The position numbers and the translations under genes were made by a program. Below, piece after piece: positions 26,487-35,543 of a DNA stretch of 64,000 bases (within the stretch, counting starts at the first letter, position 1; each line of letters opens with the position of its first letter). Origin of the DNA: JAWLDA01 sp041686855 (GTDB taxonomy: Bacteria > Bacillota > Limnochordia > DTU080 > RSA5); assembly GCA_041686855.1 (NCBI GenBank), contig JAWLDA010000002.1, positions 372,001-436,000 on the forward strand, in the 5' to 3' direction. A model generated the notes under the pieces. The model was given only the letters and a program-made list of their open reading frames with translations, was not told the DNA's origin and did no database searches.

Positions 26487-26855
26487 TTATTTCCGGCGCG
26501 TTCCGGCCGTCCGTTTCGGCCCTTTGCGGGTCCGGGCATTCGTCCGAGTCCTCTGACCGCGAGCCGGCAGCCCTCGTCGATGCCTTAGCCCTCGATAAGC
26601 GCCGATATCCATGAGGCGCTTGATGTTCATTTGCACGTCTCTGCGCAAGTCACCCTCGACCAAATGATCCTGGTCGATCACTTCACGCAGCCGTGACACT
26701 TCATCCTCCGTCAAGTCCCTTACGCGCGTATCGGGATTCACCTGCGCCTTCTCCAGGATTGCCACCGCTGTTGAGCGGCCGATCCCAAAAATGTACGTCA
26801 GCGAAATGACGACCCGTTTATCGCGGGGAAGATCAACTCCAGCAATACGTGCCAA
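26487..26855 (-). CDS. rpsM: 30S ribosomal protein S13
   Basis: 122 residues; ARIAGVDLPRDKRVVISLTYIFGIG at the N-terminus (in part) and a basic tail (RTRTNARTRKGPKR, ending TRRK) that lies near the P-site tRNA. Order rpmJ-rpsM-rpsK is standard. Confidence 0.98.
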   Translation of the reverse strand: MARIAGVDLPRDKRVVISLTYIFGIGRSTAVAILEKAQVNPDTRVRDLTEDEVSRLREVIDQDHLVEGDLRRDVQMNIKRLMDIGAYRGLRHRRGLPARGQRTRTNARTRKGPKRTAGTRRK

Positions 26856-26874
26856 CCTTAACCCACCTCCTCTT

Positions 26875-26988
26875 CTAACCTTGCGTCTGTTTGTGCCTGG
26901 GGTTCTCGCAGATGACCATCACTTTTCCTTTGCGGCGAATCACCTTGCACTTTTCGCAGATGCGCTTCACCGAAGGCCTTACTTTCAT
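26875..26988 (-). CDS. rpmJ: 50S ribosomal protein L36 (zinc form)
   Basis: 37 residues: MKVRPSVKRICEKCKV, then CENPRHKQTQG. The Cys-x2-Cys, Cys and His residues form the zinc ribbon of the C+ form. It is too short for most gene finders but sits exactly between infA and rpsM, as expected. Confidence 0.97.
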   Translation of the reverse strand: MKVRPSVKRICEKCKVIRRKGKVMVICENPRHKQTQG

Positions 26989-27052
26989 CTCATCCTTGCT
27001 CCCTTCGGACCTTAACTAGGAACGGCCCAATCTCGAGTCGCCCTCATGCTCT

Positions 27053-27271
27053 CTACTTTTTACGGTAGGTGATGCGACCGCGGCTCAAATCGTACGGCGA
27101 CAGCTCGATGGTGACTTTATCGCCAGGCAAAATCCGAATGAAGTGCATCCGCATCTTACCGGAGATGTGCGCCAGGACCTTGTGACCGTTCTCCAGTTCC
27201 ACTCGGAACATGGCATTAGGTAGAGGCTCGACGACAGTCCCTTCGACTTCGATGACGTCCTGTTTAGCCAT
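27053..27271 (-). CDS. infA: Translation initiation factor IF-1
   Basis: 72-residue OB-fold protein that occupies the A site during initiation. Start MAKQDVIEVEGTVVE at 27271 and end SRGRITYRKK fit the family exactly. The frame is open further upstream, but that extension overlaps the KOW gene and is not coding here. Starts four bases after the stop of the KOW gene. Confidence 0.97.
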   Translation of the reverse strand: MAKQDVIEVEGTVVEPLPNAMFRVELENGHKVLAHISGKMRMHFIRILPGDKVTIELSPYDLSRGRITYRKK

Positions 27272-27275
27272 AGGC

Positions 27276-27584
27276 TTAACCGACCTCCTCTTCCCCGCGC
27301 ACGAGATCAACCAATGCGCTTTGAATCTCAGAATTGGACACTTTAGCGCCCGAGAGGAATCGTGCGCCAAGCTCTTGATCCCCACCACCACGAACCCAAA
27401 TGTGGCGTACACTCTTGCGTTTGGGATTTGAGGGCGTCCGTCGGGTACCGTCGACGACTTCCAACCACCGCTCGTCCAGCACGTTCATCACTAGGTAGTG
27501 ACGCCCCTTATCTCTGCCCGCCGTCGAACTTACCCATTGTCCGGGTTTCACTGAGACCAGTGGTCGCCGTACCCCCTCCGTCAA
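27276..27584 (-). CDS. KOW-domain RNA-binding protein (L14e-like)
   Basis: Up to 102 residues. The segment SVKPGQWVSSTAGRDKGRHYLV is a KOW motif like that of ribosomal L14e/L27e. Proteins of this kind lie between map and infA in many Clostridia and Alicyclobacillus-like genomes, apparently tied to the translation machinery; their exact role is not established. Start could be TTG 27584 or GTG 27551. Confidence 0.85.
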   Translation of the reverse strand: MTEGVRRPLVSVKPGQWVSSTAGRDKGRHYLVMNVLDERWLEVVDGTRRTPSNPKRKSVRHIWVRGGGDQELGARFLSGAKVSNSEIQSALVDLVRGEEEVG

Positions 27585-27591
27585 CCATCGT

Positions 27592-28341
27592 TCACCGTAG
27601 CGTCGTCAGCACTTCAGGCCCACTCTCTGTGACGGCTACTGTATGCTCAAAGTGGACCGAGAGTTTGCGATCCTTGGTTACTGCAGTCCATTGATCGGCC
27701 AGGACTTCCACTTCCCACCCACCGGCGTTTACCATCGGCTCAATTGCCAACGTCATTCCCGGCTTGAGCCGCGGACCGCGCCCTGGTGGACCAAAGTTAG
27801 GAATCTGCGGCGCTTCGTGCATCGAGCGCCCAATCCCGTGACCGACAAAATCCCGCACGACACCAAACTGATAACGTTCGATGTATACCTGAATCGCGTG
27901 GGAGATGTCGGAGAGACGATTTCCAGGTACCGCGGCAGCAATGCCGGCATGCAGTGACGCCTCTCCAACCTCCATCAGCCGCTTGGCCTCGGGACTAATC
28001 TCCCCGACAGCATACGTCCACGCGGAATCGCCATGGTAACCATCGACGATTGCGCCGATGTCAACACTGATTATATCGCCTTCGTCAAGGCTGCGCTCAC
28101 CAGGAATACCGTGCACAATCTCCTCATTCACGGATGCGCAGATGTTCGCCGGAAATCCCTGATACCCCTTAAACGACGAGACGGCACCGACTTCGCCAAA
28201 GAACTCCTCAACGGCACGATCGAGATCCCCAGTGCTGACGCCCGGCCGGATAAGACCTTGCACACGCTGATGCGCCTCTGCAACGACCCGTCCCGCCCGA
28301 CGCATCCGATCAATCTCATCGGCAGATTTGAGTATGATCAT
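27592..28341 (-). CDS. map: Methionine aminopeptidase, type I
   Basis: 249 residues; removes the initiator Met from new proteins. Metal ligands are visible in order: Asp in SVDIGAIVDGYHGDSAW (two), His in GHGIGRSMHE, Glu in AIEPM, Glu in FEHTVAV. Overlaps the adk stop by four bases, so translation is coupled in the usual adk-map pair. Confidence 0.97.
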   Translation of the reverse strand: MIILKSADEIDRMRRAGRVVAEAHQRVQGLIRPGVSTGDLDRAVEEFFGEVGAVSSFKGYQGFPANICASVNEEIVHGIPGERSLDEGDIISVDIGAIVDGYHGDSAWTYAVGEISPEAKRLMEVGEASLHAGIAAAVPGNRLSDISHAIQVYIERYQFGVVRDFVGHGIGRSMHEAPQIPNFGPPGRGPRLKPGMTLAIEPMVNAGGWEVEVLADQWTAVTKDRKLSVHFEHTVAVTESGPEVLTTLR

Positions 28342-29018
28342 TGACCGACTCCCGTTGAACTGTTCTTAACTCCACCCGGCTTGACGGCATCGATGATCCC
28401 CGTAAACACTTGCATGACGGGTTGCTCCCCATCCACCGTCACGAGGATTCCGCGACTTTGATAGTAGGCAACAACAGGGTGCGTCTGCTCAAGATAGACA
28501 CGCAACCGATTCTTCGCAGTATCCTCAGTGTCGTCGGCTCGCTGCACCAGCGGACCGCCGCATTCCGGGCAGACGCTCGACTGCGCGATATCCTCCCATT
28601 TGCGGCTGTACGTCGCGCCGCACTGGCTACAGACCAAGCGGTCGGAGATCCGCCGAATGGCCTCGGCTTCAGAGATCTTAATGTTGATTGCAAACTCCAA
28701 AGCCACGCCTAACTGAGGCAGGGCAAGGTCCAAGGCCTGCGCCTGTGGCACACTGCGCGGGAACCCATCCAGAATGAACCCATTCGCGCAATCAGGCTCA
28801 CCTAGACGACGTTTCACGATCTCGACAGACACTTCGTCGGGTACCAGTTCCCCGCGGTCCATAAACGACTGCGCACGTTTGCCGAGCTCCGTCTCGCCCT
28901 CAATCTCCTGACGAAATATCGCTCCGGTCGAAATGTGCGGTACGTTTAAGCTCTCCGCCAGAAGATCTCCTTGTGTTCCTTTTCCCGCTCCCGGCAAGCC
29001 AAGTAAAACCAGCCGCAT
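28338..29018 (-). CDS. adk: Adenylate kinase (zinc LID)
   Basis: Interconverts ATP+AMP and 2 ADP. From ATG 29018, 226 residues: P-loop GLPGAGKGTQ, NMP-binding GFPRSVPQAQ, and a LID domain carrying CxxC...CxxC (CSQCGATY, CPECGG), the zinc-binding form typical of Gram-positives. A TTG at 29036 would add six residues but the GGGGGAT site suits the ATG. The C-terminus is about ten residues longer than usual. Confidence 0.96.
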   Translation of the reverse strand: MRLVLLGLPGAGKGTQGDLLAESLNVPHISTGAIFRQEIEGETELGKRAQSFMDRGELVPDEVSVEIVKRRLGEPDCANGFILDGFPRSVPQAQALDLALPQLGVALEFAINIKISEAEAIRRISDRLVCSQCGATYSRKWEDIAQSSVCPECGGPLVQRADDTEDTAKNRLRVYLEQTHPVVAYYQSRGILVTVDGEQPVMQVFTGIIDAVKPGGVKNSSTGVGQ

Positions 29019-29079
29019 TGACAACAAATCCCCCAACGTTCCTCGATTTATCCGCGCCTGACGCTTTGCTCCGCGACCA

Positions 29080-30351
29080 CTACTTCATAAATCCTTCATA
29101 GTGACGCATAAGCAAATGCGCTTCGATCTGTTTCATGGTGTCGAGCGCGACGCCCACCATAATCAGAAGACTCGTTCCGCCGAAGAACATGAAGGTGAGC
29201 GGTAACTGAGTGATGCCGCCCATCACATACGGAAGGACCGCAATGAACGCCAGGAAAATAGCGCCCGCCAACGTAATCCGGGTCAAAATCCGATCCAGAT
29301 ACTCCGAAGTCGGACGTCCCGGGCGTAGACCGGGAATGAAGCCGCCGTTCTTGCGCATGTTGTTGGCAACATCCACCGGATTAAAGGTGACCGCCGTGTA
29401 AAAGTAGGTGAAAAAGACCACCATCAAGGCGTACGCAATGTTGTATCCAAGTGAGCCGATACCAAACCAACGCTCCACAAACGGAGAGATCGCAGGGACA
29501 AACTGTGCAATCGTGAGCGGAAACGTCAGCACGGACGAAGCAAAGATTACGGGCATCACACCGGAGCTGTTTACGCGCATCGGAATGTGCGTTGCTTGCC
29601 CCCCATACATCCGGCGACCCACCATTCGCTTAGCGTACTGGACGGGGATCCGGCGCTGCCCCTCTTGCACCATCACCACGGCACCAATGATCACGACGGC
29701 CAAGACGCCGAAGACGAGGAGGCTGAAAATGCTGATTCCGCCTTGTCCGACACTCTGAACTGCCTGAATGAGCGCCACCGGCAACTCCGCTACAATTCCC
29801 GCGAAAATGATCAACGAGATACCGTTTCCAATCCCGTTCTCACTGATCTTCTCACCCAACCACATAAGAAAACTGGTACCGGCGGTGAGCGTAACGACGA
29901 TCAGCATCAGTGTAAAGAAGCCGTCGTCGAAGAGTACGCCACTGTTTCGAGCGAGCATCGTCACTGCGTACCCTTGTACCAATCCAAGGAGCACCGTTCC
30001 ATACCGAGTATACTGTTGAATCTTCTTGCGACCTTCGACGCCCTCTTTGGCCAGCTCCTCCAGCTTAGGAATGACGATGGTGAGGAGTTGAAGGATAATC
30101 GACGCAGTGATGTAAGGGTTCACACCCATCGCGAAAATCGTAAACCGGCCCAAAGCACCGCCAGTGAACATGTTCAGGAAGCCGAAAATGTTCCCACTGC
30201 CGATACCGAGACTCTCGGCCAACGCCCTGGAATCGACTCCGGGCACCGGCACGAACGACCCGATTCGAAAGACGATGAGCAGTGCCGCGGTGTACAAGAT
30301 CTTTCGGCGCAAATCACTCACGCGAAAGGCGTTGCGAAGGACGTCGAGCAC
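29080..30351 (-). CDS. secY: Protein translocase subunit SecY
   Basis: 423-residue, ten-helix channel of the Sec translocon. Starts with RNAFRVSDLRRKILYTAALLIVFRIGSFVPVPG (in part) and has the plug/lateral gate region and the cytoplasmic loop RRIPVQYAKRMVGRRMYGGQ. Directly follows rplO (stop and start adjacent) and precedes adk, the spc operon order. Confidence 0.98.
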   Translation of the reverse strand: MLDVLRNAFRVSDLRRKILYTAALLIVFRIGSFVPVPGVDSRALAESLGIGSGNIFGFLNMFTGGALGRFTIFAMGVNPYITASIILQLLTIVIPKLEELAKEGVEGRKKIQQYTRYGTVLLGLVQGYAVTMLARNSGVLFDDGFFTLMLIVVTLTAGTSFLMWLGEKISENGIGNGISLIIFAGIVAELPVALIQAVQSVGQGGISIFSLLVFGVLAVVIIGAVVMVQEGQRRIPVQYAKRMVGRRMYGGQATHIPMRVNSSGVMPVIFASSVLTFPLTIAQFVPAISPFVERWFGIGSLGYNIAYALMVVFFTYFYTAVTFNPVDVANNMRKNGGFIPGLRPGRPTSEYLDRILTRITLAGAIFLAFIAVLPYVMGGITQLPLTFMFFGGTSLLIMVGVALDTMKQIEAHLLMRHYEGFMK

Positions 30352-30795
30352 CTAGATCACCTCAGCCTTCCCACCGGCCGCCTCGATCTTTTCGACAGCG
30401 GATTTGGAGAAGCTCGCAGCTCGCACGGTCAAAGCCACCGCCAGCTCTCCGGAGCCGAGCACCTTGATGCCGTCCTTTACCTTGGAGACGACACCACTCT
30501 CGAGCAAGAGCTCCGGCGTCACGGTCGCGCCTGACTCAAAGCGGGCCAGGTCTTTCACATTCACCGTCGCGTACTCGGTGCCGTGCACCTTGTTGTTAAA
30601 CCCACGCTTGGGTAGACGCATGTGGATGGGCATCTGTCCACCTTCAAACGCAGGACCCTTGGTCCCGCCCGAACGAGAACCCTGGCCCTTTTGCCCGCGG
30701 CCCGAAGTCTTTCCATGACCTGAGCTGGGGCCTCGCCCGACCCGCCGGCCACTCTTACGACTGCCCGGCGCTCCTTTTAAATCGTGGAGTCTCAT
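30352..30795 (-). CDS. rplO: 50S ribosomal protein L15
   Basis: 147 residues with the Gly/Arg-rich N-terminus (GSRKSGRRVGRGPSSGHGKTSGRG) in part and KRGFNNKVHGTEY. Located between rpmD and secY. Confidence 0.98.
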   Translation of the reverse strand: MRLHDLKGAPGSRKSGRRVGRGPSSGHGKTSGRGQKGQGSRSGGTKGPAFEGGQMPIHMRLPKRGFNNKVHGTEYATVNVKDLARFESGATVTPELLLESGVVSKVKDGIKVLGSGELAVALTVRAASFSKSAVEKIEAAGGKAEVI

Positions 30796-30811
30796 GGCTC
30801 AAATCCCCCCT

Positions 30812-30991
30812 TTAGACTTCTTCGACCTCAACCAAGTGGCGGACCTTGTAAATCATTCCGCGCACGCTGGGGTTGTCGTCCTTCGTCACCACTTGATTCA
30901 GCTTTCGCAGGCCAAGCGCTTGGATGGTCTCCTTTTGATCCTTTGGAAAACCAATGGCGCTCTTCTTCCACGTCAGCTTTAACTGTCCCAT
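30812..30991 (-). CDS. rpmD: 50S ribosomal protein L30
   Basis: 59 residues: MGQLKLTWKKSAIGFPKDQK, then LGLRKLNQVV and a C-terminal YKVRHLVEVEEV. Short enough to be missed, but it fits precisely between rpsE and rplO, where L30 belongs. Confidence 0.97.
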   Translation of the reverse strand: MGQLKLTWKKSAIGFPKDQKETIQALGLRKLNQVVTKDDNPSVRGMIYKVRHLVEVEEV

Positions 30992-31044
30992 GATTGGCCC
31001 AACCTCCTTCGCCCATCGACACGTCCACGGGCGGCCAATACCGC

Positions 31045-31557
31045 CTAGCCGACGATCTCCTCAACCATTTTGCCCCGCAAACGGGCGACCTCTTCAACCG
31101 TCCGCAATGAGCGCAAAGCGTCCATGGTGGCTTTCACAACGTTTACTGGGTTGGCCGATCCCAACGATTTAGTCAGGATGTCCCGCACGCCCGCCGCTTC
31201 GAGCACTGCACGCACCGCGCCCCCGGCTATCACACCGGTACCTTCGGCCGCAGGTTTCAGCAACACTTCGGCGCCACAGTAGCGCACCGTCACCTCGTGA
31301 GGTATGGTCGTTCCCACGAGCGGCACTCGAATCATCTCTTTCTTGGCGTCATCGATCCCTTTGCGGATCGCATCAGCCACTTCCTTGGCCTTCCCTTTTC
31401 CCGCTCCAACGTGGCCTTGGCCATCCCCAACGACGACAAGAGCGGAGAAAGAACGCGTCCGTCCACCCCTCGCGGTCTTAGAGACCGGATTGATGTCAAC
31501 GACTTTCTCTTCGAGCTCCCCAAGCGATTCAGCATTAATTCTATCTCGCGCTATCAT
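31045..31557 (-). CDS. rpsE: 30S ribosomal protein S5
   Basis: 170 residues. N-terminal dsRNA-binding-like domain with VDINPVSKTARGGRTRSFSALVVVGDG (in part) and C-terminal domain with RAVLEAAGVRDILTKSLGS. Positioned between rplR and rpmD. Confidence 0.98.
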   Translation of the reverse strand: MIARDRINAESLGELEEKVVDINPVSKTARGGRTRSFSALVVVGDGQGHVGAGKGKAKEVADAIRKGIDDAKKEMIRVPLVGTTIPHEVTVRYCGAEVLLKPAAEGTGVIAGGAVRAVLEAAGVRDILTKSLGSANPVNVVKATMDALRSLRTVEEVARLRGKMVEEIVG

Positions 31558-31578
31558 TGGCTGCTATCGTCACCCCTG

Positions 31579-31944
31579 TCAAAAGTCGAGTCCGCCCTCG
31601 CGGGCGCCTTCGGCCAGAGCCGCTACCCGACCGTGGTATTGGTTACCGCCTCGATCAAAGACCACTCTCTCGATACCGGCTGCCTTTGCCCGCTCACCAA
31701 TCAACCGACCAACTTCCTTGGCGGCCTCCTGGTTACCGGTCTCTTCCAGCTTACCGCGCAACTCAGGATCCAACGTGGATGCTGAGACGAGCGTGTGGCC
31801 TTCCGAGTCGTTCACAATCTGAGCGTACATGTGATTGAGACTCCGATAAACCACGAGGCGTGGACGCTCGAGGGTGCCAAACGCCCGCTTACGAACCCGC
31901 AGGTGGCGCCGCTTTCTCGCCTTAGCCCTTGTAACTGTTGCCAA
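31579..31944 (-). CDS. rplR: 50S ribosomal protein L18
   Basis: 121 residues; binds 5S rRNA. RRHLRVRKRAFGTLERPRLVVYRS and HMYAQIVND at the start, AGIERVVFDRGG near the end. Between rplF and rpsE. Confidence 0.98.
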   Translation of the reverse strand: MATVTRAKARKRRHLRVRKRAFGTLERPRLVVYRSLNHMYAQIVNDSEGHTLVSASTLDPELRGKLEETGNQEAAKEVGRLIGERAKAAGIERVVFDRGGNQYHGRVAALAEGAREGGLDF

Positions 31945-31960
31945 CGTGACTCACCCCTCG

Positions 31961-32503
31961 TTAACCCACTTTACCGGCCTTACCGGCTTTTCGCCTGATT
32001 CGCTCACCGACATACGCAATACCCTTGCCCAGATACGGTTCCGGCTCGCGCACCGCGCGTACGTTCGCGGCCACAGCACCGACGAGCTCTTTATCGATTC
32101 CCCGTACTCCGATGCGCGTCGGTGCGGGAACGTCGAACTCAATACCTGTCGGAGCCTCGATCTCAACGGGATGCGAGTACCCAACGTTAAGCACCAATTT
32201 GTTCCCTTGCTTGTTCGCCCGGTAACCGACGCCCCGGATCTCTAGGCCCTTCTCATAACCGTTGGTTACGCCCTCGATCATGTTTGCAATCAATGTCCGC
32301 GTCAGACCGTGAAGCGAGCGGTGCAACTTGTTCTCGCTCGGTCGTGTGACGACTACCTCGTTGCCGTTCACCGCAATCTGTATCTCTTTGTGCATCTCCT
32401 TGCTGAGTTCACCCTTCGGACCCTTAACCCGAACCGTCTGCCCAGAGAGTGAAACTTCAACACCTGATGGAATGGGAACAGGCAACTTCCCGATACGTGA
32501 CAT
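31961..32503 (-). CDS. rplF: 50S ribosomal protein L6
   Basis: 180 residues from the ATG at 32503 (MSRIGKLPVPIPSGVEV), which has GAGGAGGTG in front. YRANKQGNKLVLNVGYSHPVE and the C-terminal EPYLGKGIAYVGE identify it. An in-frame start seven codons upstream is not needed. Confidence 0.97.
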   Translation of the reverse strand: MSRIGKLPVPIPSGVEVSLSGQTVRVKGPKGELSKEMHKEIQIAVNGNEVVVTRPSENKLHRSLHGLTRTLIANMIEGVTNGYEKGLEIRGVGYRANKQGNKLVLNVGYSHPVEIEAPTGIEFDVPAPTRIGVRGIDKELVGAVAANVRAVREPEPYLGKGIAYVGERIRRKAGKAGKVG

Positions 32504-32548
32504 CGATAGCACCTCCTCCAGCAAAATCCGTGCCCACTTGGGCGACGT

Positions 32549-32947
32549 TTACCATACGTAACAGAGCACTTCGCCACCGACATTCGCACGCCGAGCATCT
32601 CGATCGCTCATCACACCGCGCGACGTCGAAAGGATCGCAACACCGAGGCCTCCCAAGACTCTCGGGACCGAATCCTGCTTGGCATATACTCTAAGACCTG
32701 GCTTGCTTATCCGCTTGATCCCACTGATAACCTGGCGCTTAGGCGGCGCGTACTTTAGGTAAACTCGGATGACACCTTGCTTCCCATCGTCCGCTACCTT
32801 GAAGTCCCGAATGTATCCCTCTTCCTTGAGGATTCGAGCGACTTCCTTCTTAAGATTCGAGGCCGGAACGTCCACCGAATCGTGAAAGACCGACGACGCA
32901 TTTCGTATGCGTGTCAGCATATCCGCAACTGGATCACTCATGGCCAA
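32549..32947 (-). CDS. rpsH: 30S ribosomal protein S8
   Basis: 132 residues; binds central-domain 16S rRNA and in E. coli represses spc operon translation. DPVADMLTRIRNAS at the start and GVAILSTSRGVMSDRDARRANVGGE at the end (in part). TTG 32947 is preferred; ATG 32941 is the alternative. Confidence 0.97.
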   Translation of the reverse strand: MAMSDPVADMLTRIRNASSVFHDSVDVPASNLKKEVARILKEEGYIRDFKVADDGKQGVIRVYLKYAPPKRQVISGIKRISKPGLRVYAKQDSVPRVLGGLGVAILSTSRGVMSDRDARRANVGGEVLCYVW

Positions 32948-32988
32948 CTCGCTTCAACCCCTTCCTGCTAAAACATGCGTGCACTCTG

Positions 32989-33174
32989 CTACCAACTCGC
33001 CTTGGTTACACCAGGAATCTCGCCCCGGTGCGCGAGCTCACGGAAGCAGACTCGGCACAGCTCGAACTGGCGCATGTATGCCCTCGGACGCCCGCACACA
33101 CGACACCGGTTCACACGCCGTGTGCTAAACTTGGCTTCGCGACTCGCCTTGGCGATCATCGATTTCTTAGCCAC
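32989..33174 (-). CDS. rpsN: 30S ribosomal protein S14, type Z
   Basis: 61 residues, the short zinc-binding form: CRVCGRPRAYMRQFELCRVC gives the two CxxC pairs. This form in the spc operon is usual for Bacillota and other thermotolerant lineages. Between rplE and rpsH. Confidence 0.98.
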   Translation of the reverse strand: MAKKSMIAKASREAKFSTRRVNRCRVCGRPRAYMRQFELCRVCFRELAHRGEIPGVTKASW

Positions 33175-33210
33175 GGAATCACCCCTTAGTCATCTCTTAC
33201 GACAAAACTC

Positions 33211-33753
33211 TTACGCAGCGCGAAACGGCATCCCGAGGGCAGTAAGAAGCTCCAAAGCCTCTTCGTCGCTCTTGGCCGTCGTCACGATCGTTACGTCCAT
33301 GCCGCGAATCTTGTCGATGGAGTCATAATCAATCTCTGGAAAAATCAATTGCTCGCGCAGACCCAAACTGTAGTTTCCGCGTCCGTCGAACGACCGAGGC
33401 GACACGCCACGAAAGTCCCTAATCCTGGGCAGGCTGATGTTGATCAACTTCTGGAGAAAATCGTACATACGCTCGCCGCGCAGGGTAACTCGGCATCCGA
33501 TCGGCATACCCTCACGGATCTTAAAGTTCGCAACGGATTTCTTGGCCCGGCTGATCGCTGGACGCTGACCGCTAATCACGGCCAAGTCACGCATTGCGGC
33601 ATCAATAGCCTTGGAGTCCTGTACCGCATCGCCGACACCCATATTAATGATGACCTTCTCCACTTTAGGAACTTCCATCACGTTCGCGTAACCAAACCGC
33701 TCCTTGAGCGCAGGGAGAACATCACTTCTGTACTTATCCTGCAACTGTGACAT
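33211..33753 (-). CDS. rplE: 50S ribosomal protein L5
   Basis: 180 residues from ATG 33753 (MSQLQDKYRSDVLP), preceded by GAAGGAGG. KVEKVIINMGVGDAVQ and PRIRDFRGVSPRSFDGRGNYSLG (in part) are characteristic. Binds 5S rRNA and contacts P-site tRNA. Confidence 0.97.
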   Translation of the reverse strand: MSQLQDKYRSDVLPALKERFGYANVMEVPKVEKVIINMGVGDAVQDSKAIDAAMRDLAVISGQRPAISRAKKSVANFKIREGMPIGCRVTLRGERMYDFLQKLINISLPRIRDFRGVSPRSFDGRGNYSLGLREQLIFPEIDYDSIDKIRGMDVTIVTTAKSDEEALELLTALGMPFRAA

Positions 33754-33779
33754 GGCGACCCTCCTTCCCAAACTTCGTC

Positions 33780-34103
33780 TTAGTCGATGCTCTTGTTACA
33801 ATGCTTGCACACTCGTGCAGCCTCTTGGCCCGCCGCTCGCGAATGCGAGACACGCGTCGGTTTGTTACAACTGGGGCAAACAACCATCACTTTAGAGGCA
33901 TGGATAGGCCCCGGTTGTTCAATCACGCCACCCTGCGGGTTTTGCCGGGTCGGCCGTGCGTGCTTCTTTTGGATATTGATCCCGTCGACGACCACACGCC
34001 CCGTCTTGGGATGAACCGCCAGCACTTTCCCCGTTTTGCCGACATCTTCGCCGCTGAGGACGTGGACGGTGTCGTCTTTCTTTACGTGAACCTTCTGTGC
34101 CAT
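33780..34103 (-). CDS. rplX: 50S ribosomal protein L24
   Basis: 107 residues from ATG 34103. The N-terminal KOW motif is VLSGEDVGKTGKVLAVHPK; the C-terminal CxxC...CxxC pairs (CPSCNKPTRV, CKHCNK) give a zinc ribbon in this copy. Assembly-initiating large-subunit protein. Confidence 0.97.
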   Translation of the reverse strand: MAQKVHVKKDDTVHVLSGEDVGKTGKVLAVHPKTGRVVVDGINIQKKHARPTRQNPQGGVIEQPGPIHASKVMVVCPSCNKPTRVSHSRAAGQEAARVCKHCNKSID

Positions 34104-34133
34104 CCAAGACGCCTCCATCGCGCCCTGCTCCTC

Positions 34134-34502
34134 TTAAAGAACCTCCGGAGCAAGAGAAATGATCCGCATAAACTCTCTGTCACGCAATTCGCGCGCTACC
34201 GGCCCAAAGATTCGGGTTCCGCGGGGGTTCTTCTGGTCATTAATGACGACCGCTGCGTTCTCCCCAAATGCGATGTACGATCCGTCCGGTCGGCGCAAGC
34301 GGCTCTTCGTACGCACGACAACCGCCTTCACCACTTCGCCCTTCTTAACAACGCCGCCGGGCGTCGCCTCTTTAACACTGGCAACGATCACATCGCCAAT
34401 GGCAGCGTAACGGCGGTTGGAACCGCCCAAGACCCGAATGCAAAGCAACTCTTTTGCACCCGAATTGTCTGCTACGTTCAACCTGCTCTCTTGCTGAATC
34501 AT
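34134..34502 (-). CDS. rplN: 50S ribosomal protein L14
   Basis: 122 residues: MIQQESRLNVADNSGAKELL, then NPRGTRIFGPVARELRD near the end. Lies at the intersubunit face. Between rpsQ and rplX. Confidence 0.98.
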   Translation of the reverse strand: MIQQESRLNVADNSGAKELLCIRVLGGSNRRYAAIGDVIVASVKEATPGGVVKKGEVVKAVVVRTKSRLRRPDGSYIAFGENAAVVINDQKNPRGTRIFGPVARELRDREFMRIISLAPEVL

Positions 34503-34552
34503 GCTCTCGTCCGCCCCCTTCCTCTAAGCGCCACGATCAAGCCGCCCTCTTG

Positions 34553-34822
34553 CTAACGGGCCTTCTCAACCACTTCAACCACGCGCCAGCGCTTGGTCTT
34601 TGAGAGGGGACGCGTCTCCATCAAACGGACCCGATCTCCTACGCGACACTCGTTCGCTTCGTCGTGCGCCTTAAGGCGAACCGTCCGTCGCATCGTTCGA
34701 CCGTACACCGGGTGTTGCACAAAACTCTCAACCGCGACGACGCAGGTCCGATCCATTTTGTCGGAGACCACGATCCCTTCGCGCTCCTTGCGCACACTGC
34801 GCTCAGCTCCTACTGCCACCAA
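34553..34822 (-). CDS. rpsQ: 30S ribosomal protein S17
   Basis: 89 residues with the OB-fold S17 signature: GIVVSDKMDRTCVVAVE and VGDRVRLMETRPLSKTKRWRV. Between rpmC and rplN. Confidence 0.98.
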   Translation of the reverse strand: MVAVGAERSVRKEREGIVVSDKMDRTCVVAVESFVQHPVYGRTMRRTVRLKAHDEANECRVGDRVRLMETRPLSKTKRWRVVEVVEKAR

Positions 34823-34896
34823 TATCCCTCCTCGCCTACCGCTAACCGTTCCTATCGCACGCGACGCATACTTTCACGACCCGCGCCGCGGTTCTC

Positions 34897-35100
34897 CTAA
34901 GCTCGCTCAAGCTGCAACTCTCGTGAACGGATCACTGTCTTAACCCGGGCAATATCTTTTTTCACATGCTTCATTCGCATCGGGTTGTCCAGTTGTCCCG
35001 TCGCCATCTGAAAGCGCAGGTTAAACAACTCTTCTTTAAGATCCCCCAGCTTGCGGTCTAACTCCTGATCAGTCAGGTCGCGAATCTCCTCCGGCTTCAA
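34897..35100 (-). CDS. rpmC: 50S ribosomal protein L29
   Basis: 67 residues: EIRDLTDQELDRKLGDLKEELFNLRFQ (in part), two antiparallel helices near the exit tunnel. Start overlaps the rplP stop by four bases. Confidence 0.98.
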   Translation of the reverse strand: MKPEEIRDLTDQELDRKLGDLKEELFNLRFQMATGQLDNPMRMKHVKKDIARVKTVIRSRELQLERA

Positions 35101-35522
35101 TTGCTCTCACCGCCCGCCGCTTCGTTGCGCATCACAAACCGTGTTCCCACCGGCAGCTTGTGAGCAGCCAAGCGCATCGCTTCGCGCGCCAGTTCAACCG
35201 GAACACCTGAAAGCTCGAACATCACTCGCCCCGGCTTGACTACTGCAACCCAAAACTCAGGAGCGCCCTTACCCTTACCCATTCTCGTCTCAGCAGGCTT
35301 CTTGGTGACGGGCTTGTCGGGGAAGATCTTGATCCACACCTTACCGCCACGCTTAATATGACGCGTCATTGCAATACGAGCGGCTTCGATCTGTGTGCTT
35401 GAAATCCACCCTGTCTCCGTCGCCTGCAGGCCGTACTCCCCAAAAGTGATGGAGGAGCCCCGCTGCGCAGTGCCCCGGCGTCTGCCGCGGTGCACCTTGC
35501 GGTGCTTCACTCTCTTTGGCAT
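35097..35522 (-). CDS. rplP: 50S ribosomal protein L16
   Basis: 141 residues from MPKRVKHRKVHRGRRRG. KGAPEFWVAVVKPGRVMFE and EAMRLAAHKLPVGTRFV identify it. An ATG two codons upstream is possible. Contacts A-site tRNA. Confidence 0.97.
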   Translation of the reverse strand: MPKRVKHRKVHRGRRRGTAQRGSSITFGEYGLQATETGWISSTQIEAARIAMTRHIKRGGKVWIKIFPDKPVTKKPAETRMGKGKGAPEFWVAVVKPGRVMFELSGVPVELAREAMRLAAHKLPVGTRFVMRNEAAGGESN

Positions 35523-35543
35523 CAACATAGGACCCTAGCCCCC

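Noticed and set aside
29587..30534. A 315-codon plus-strand frame opposite secY and rplO
   Set aside because: It spans two real genes on the other strand, is low in hydrophobic residues and resembles nothing known; antisense artefact.
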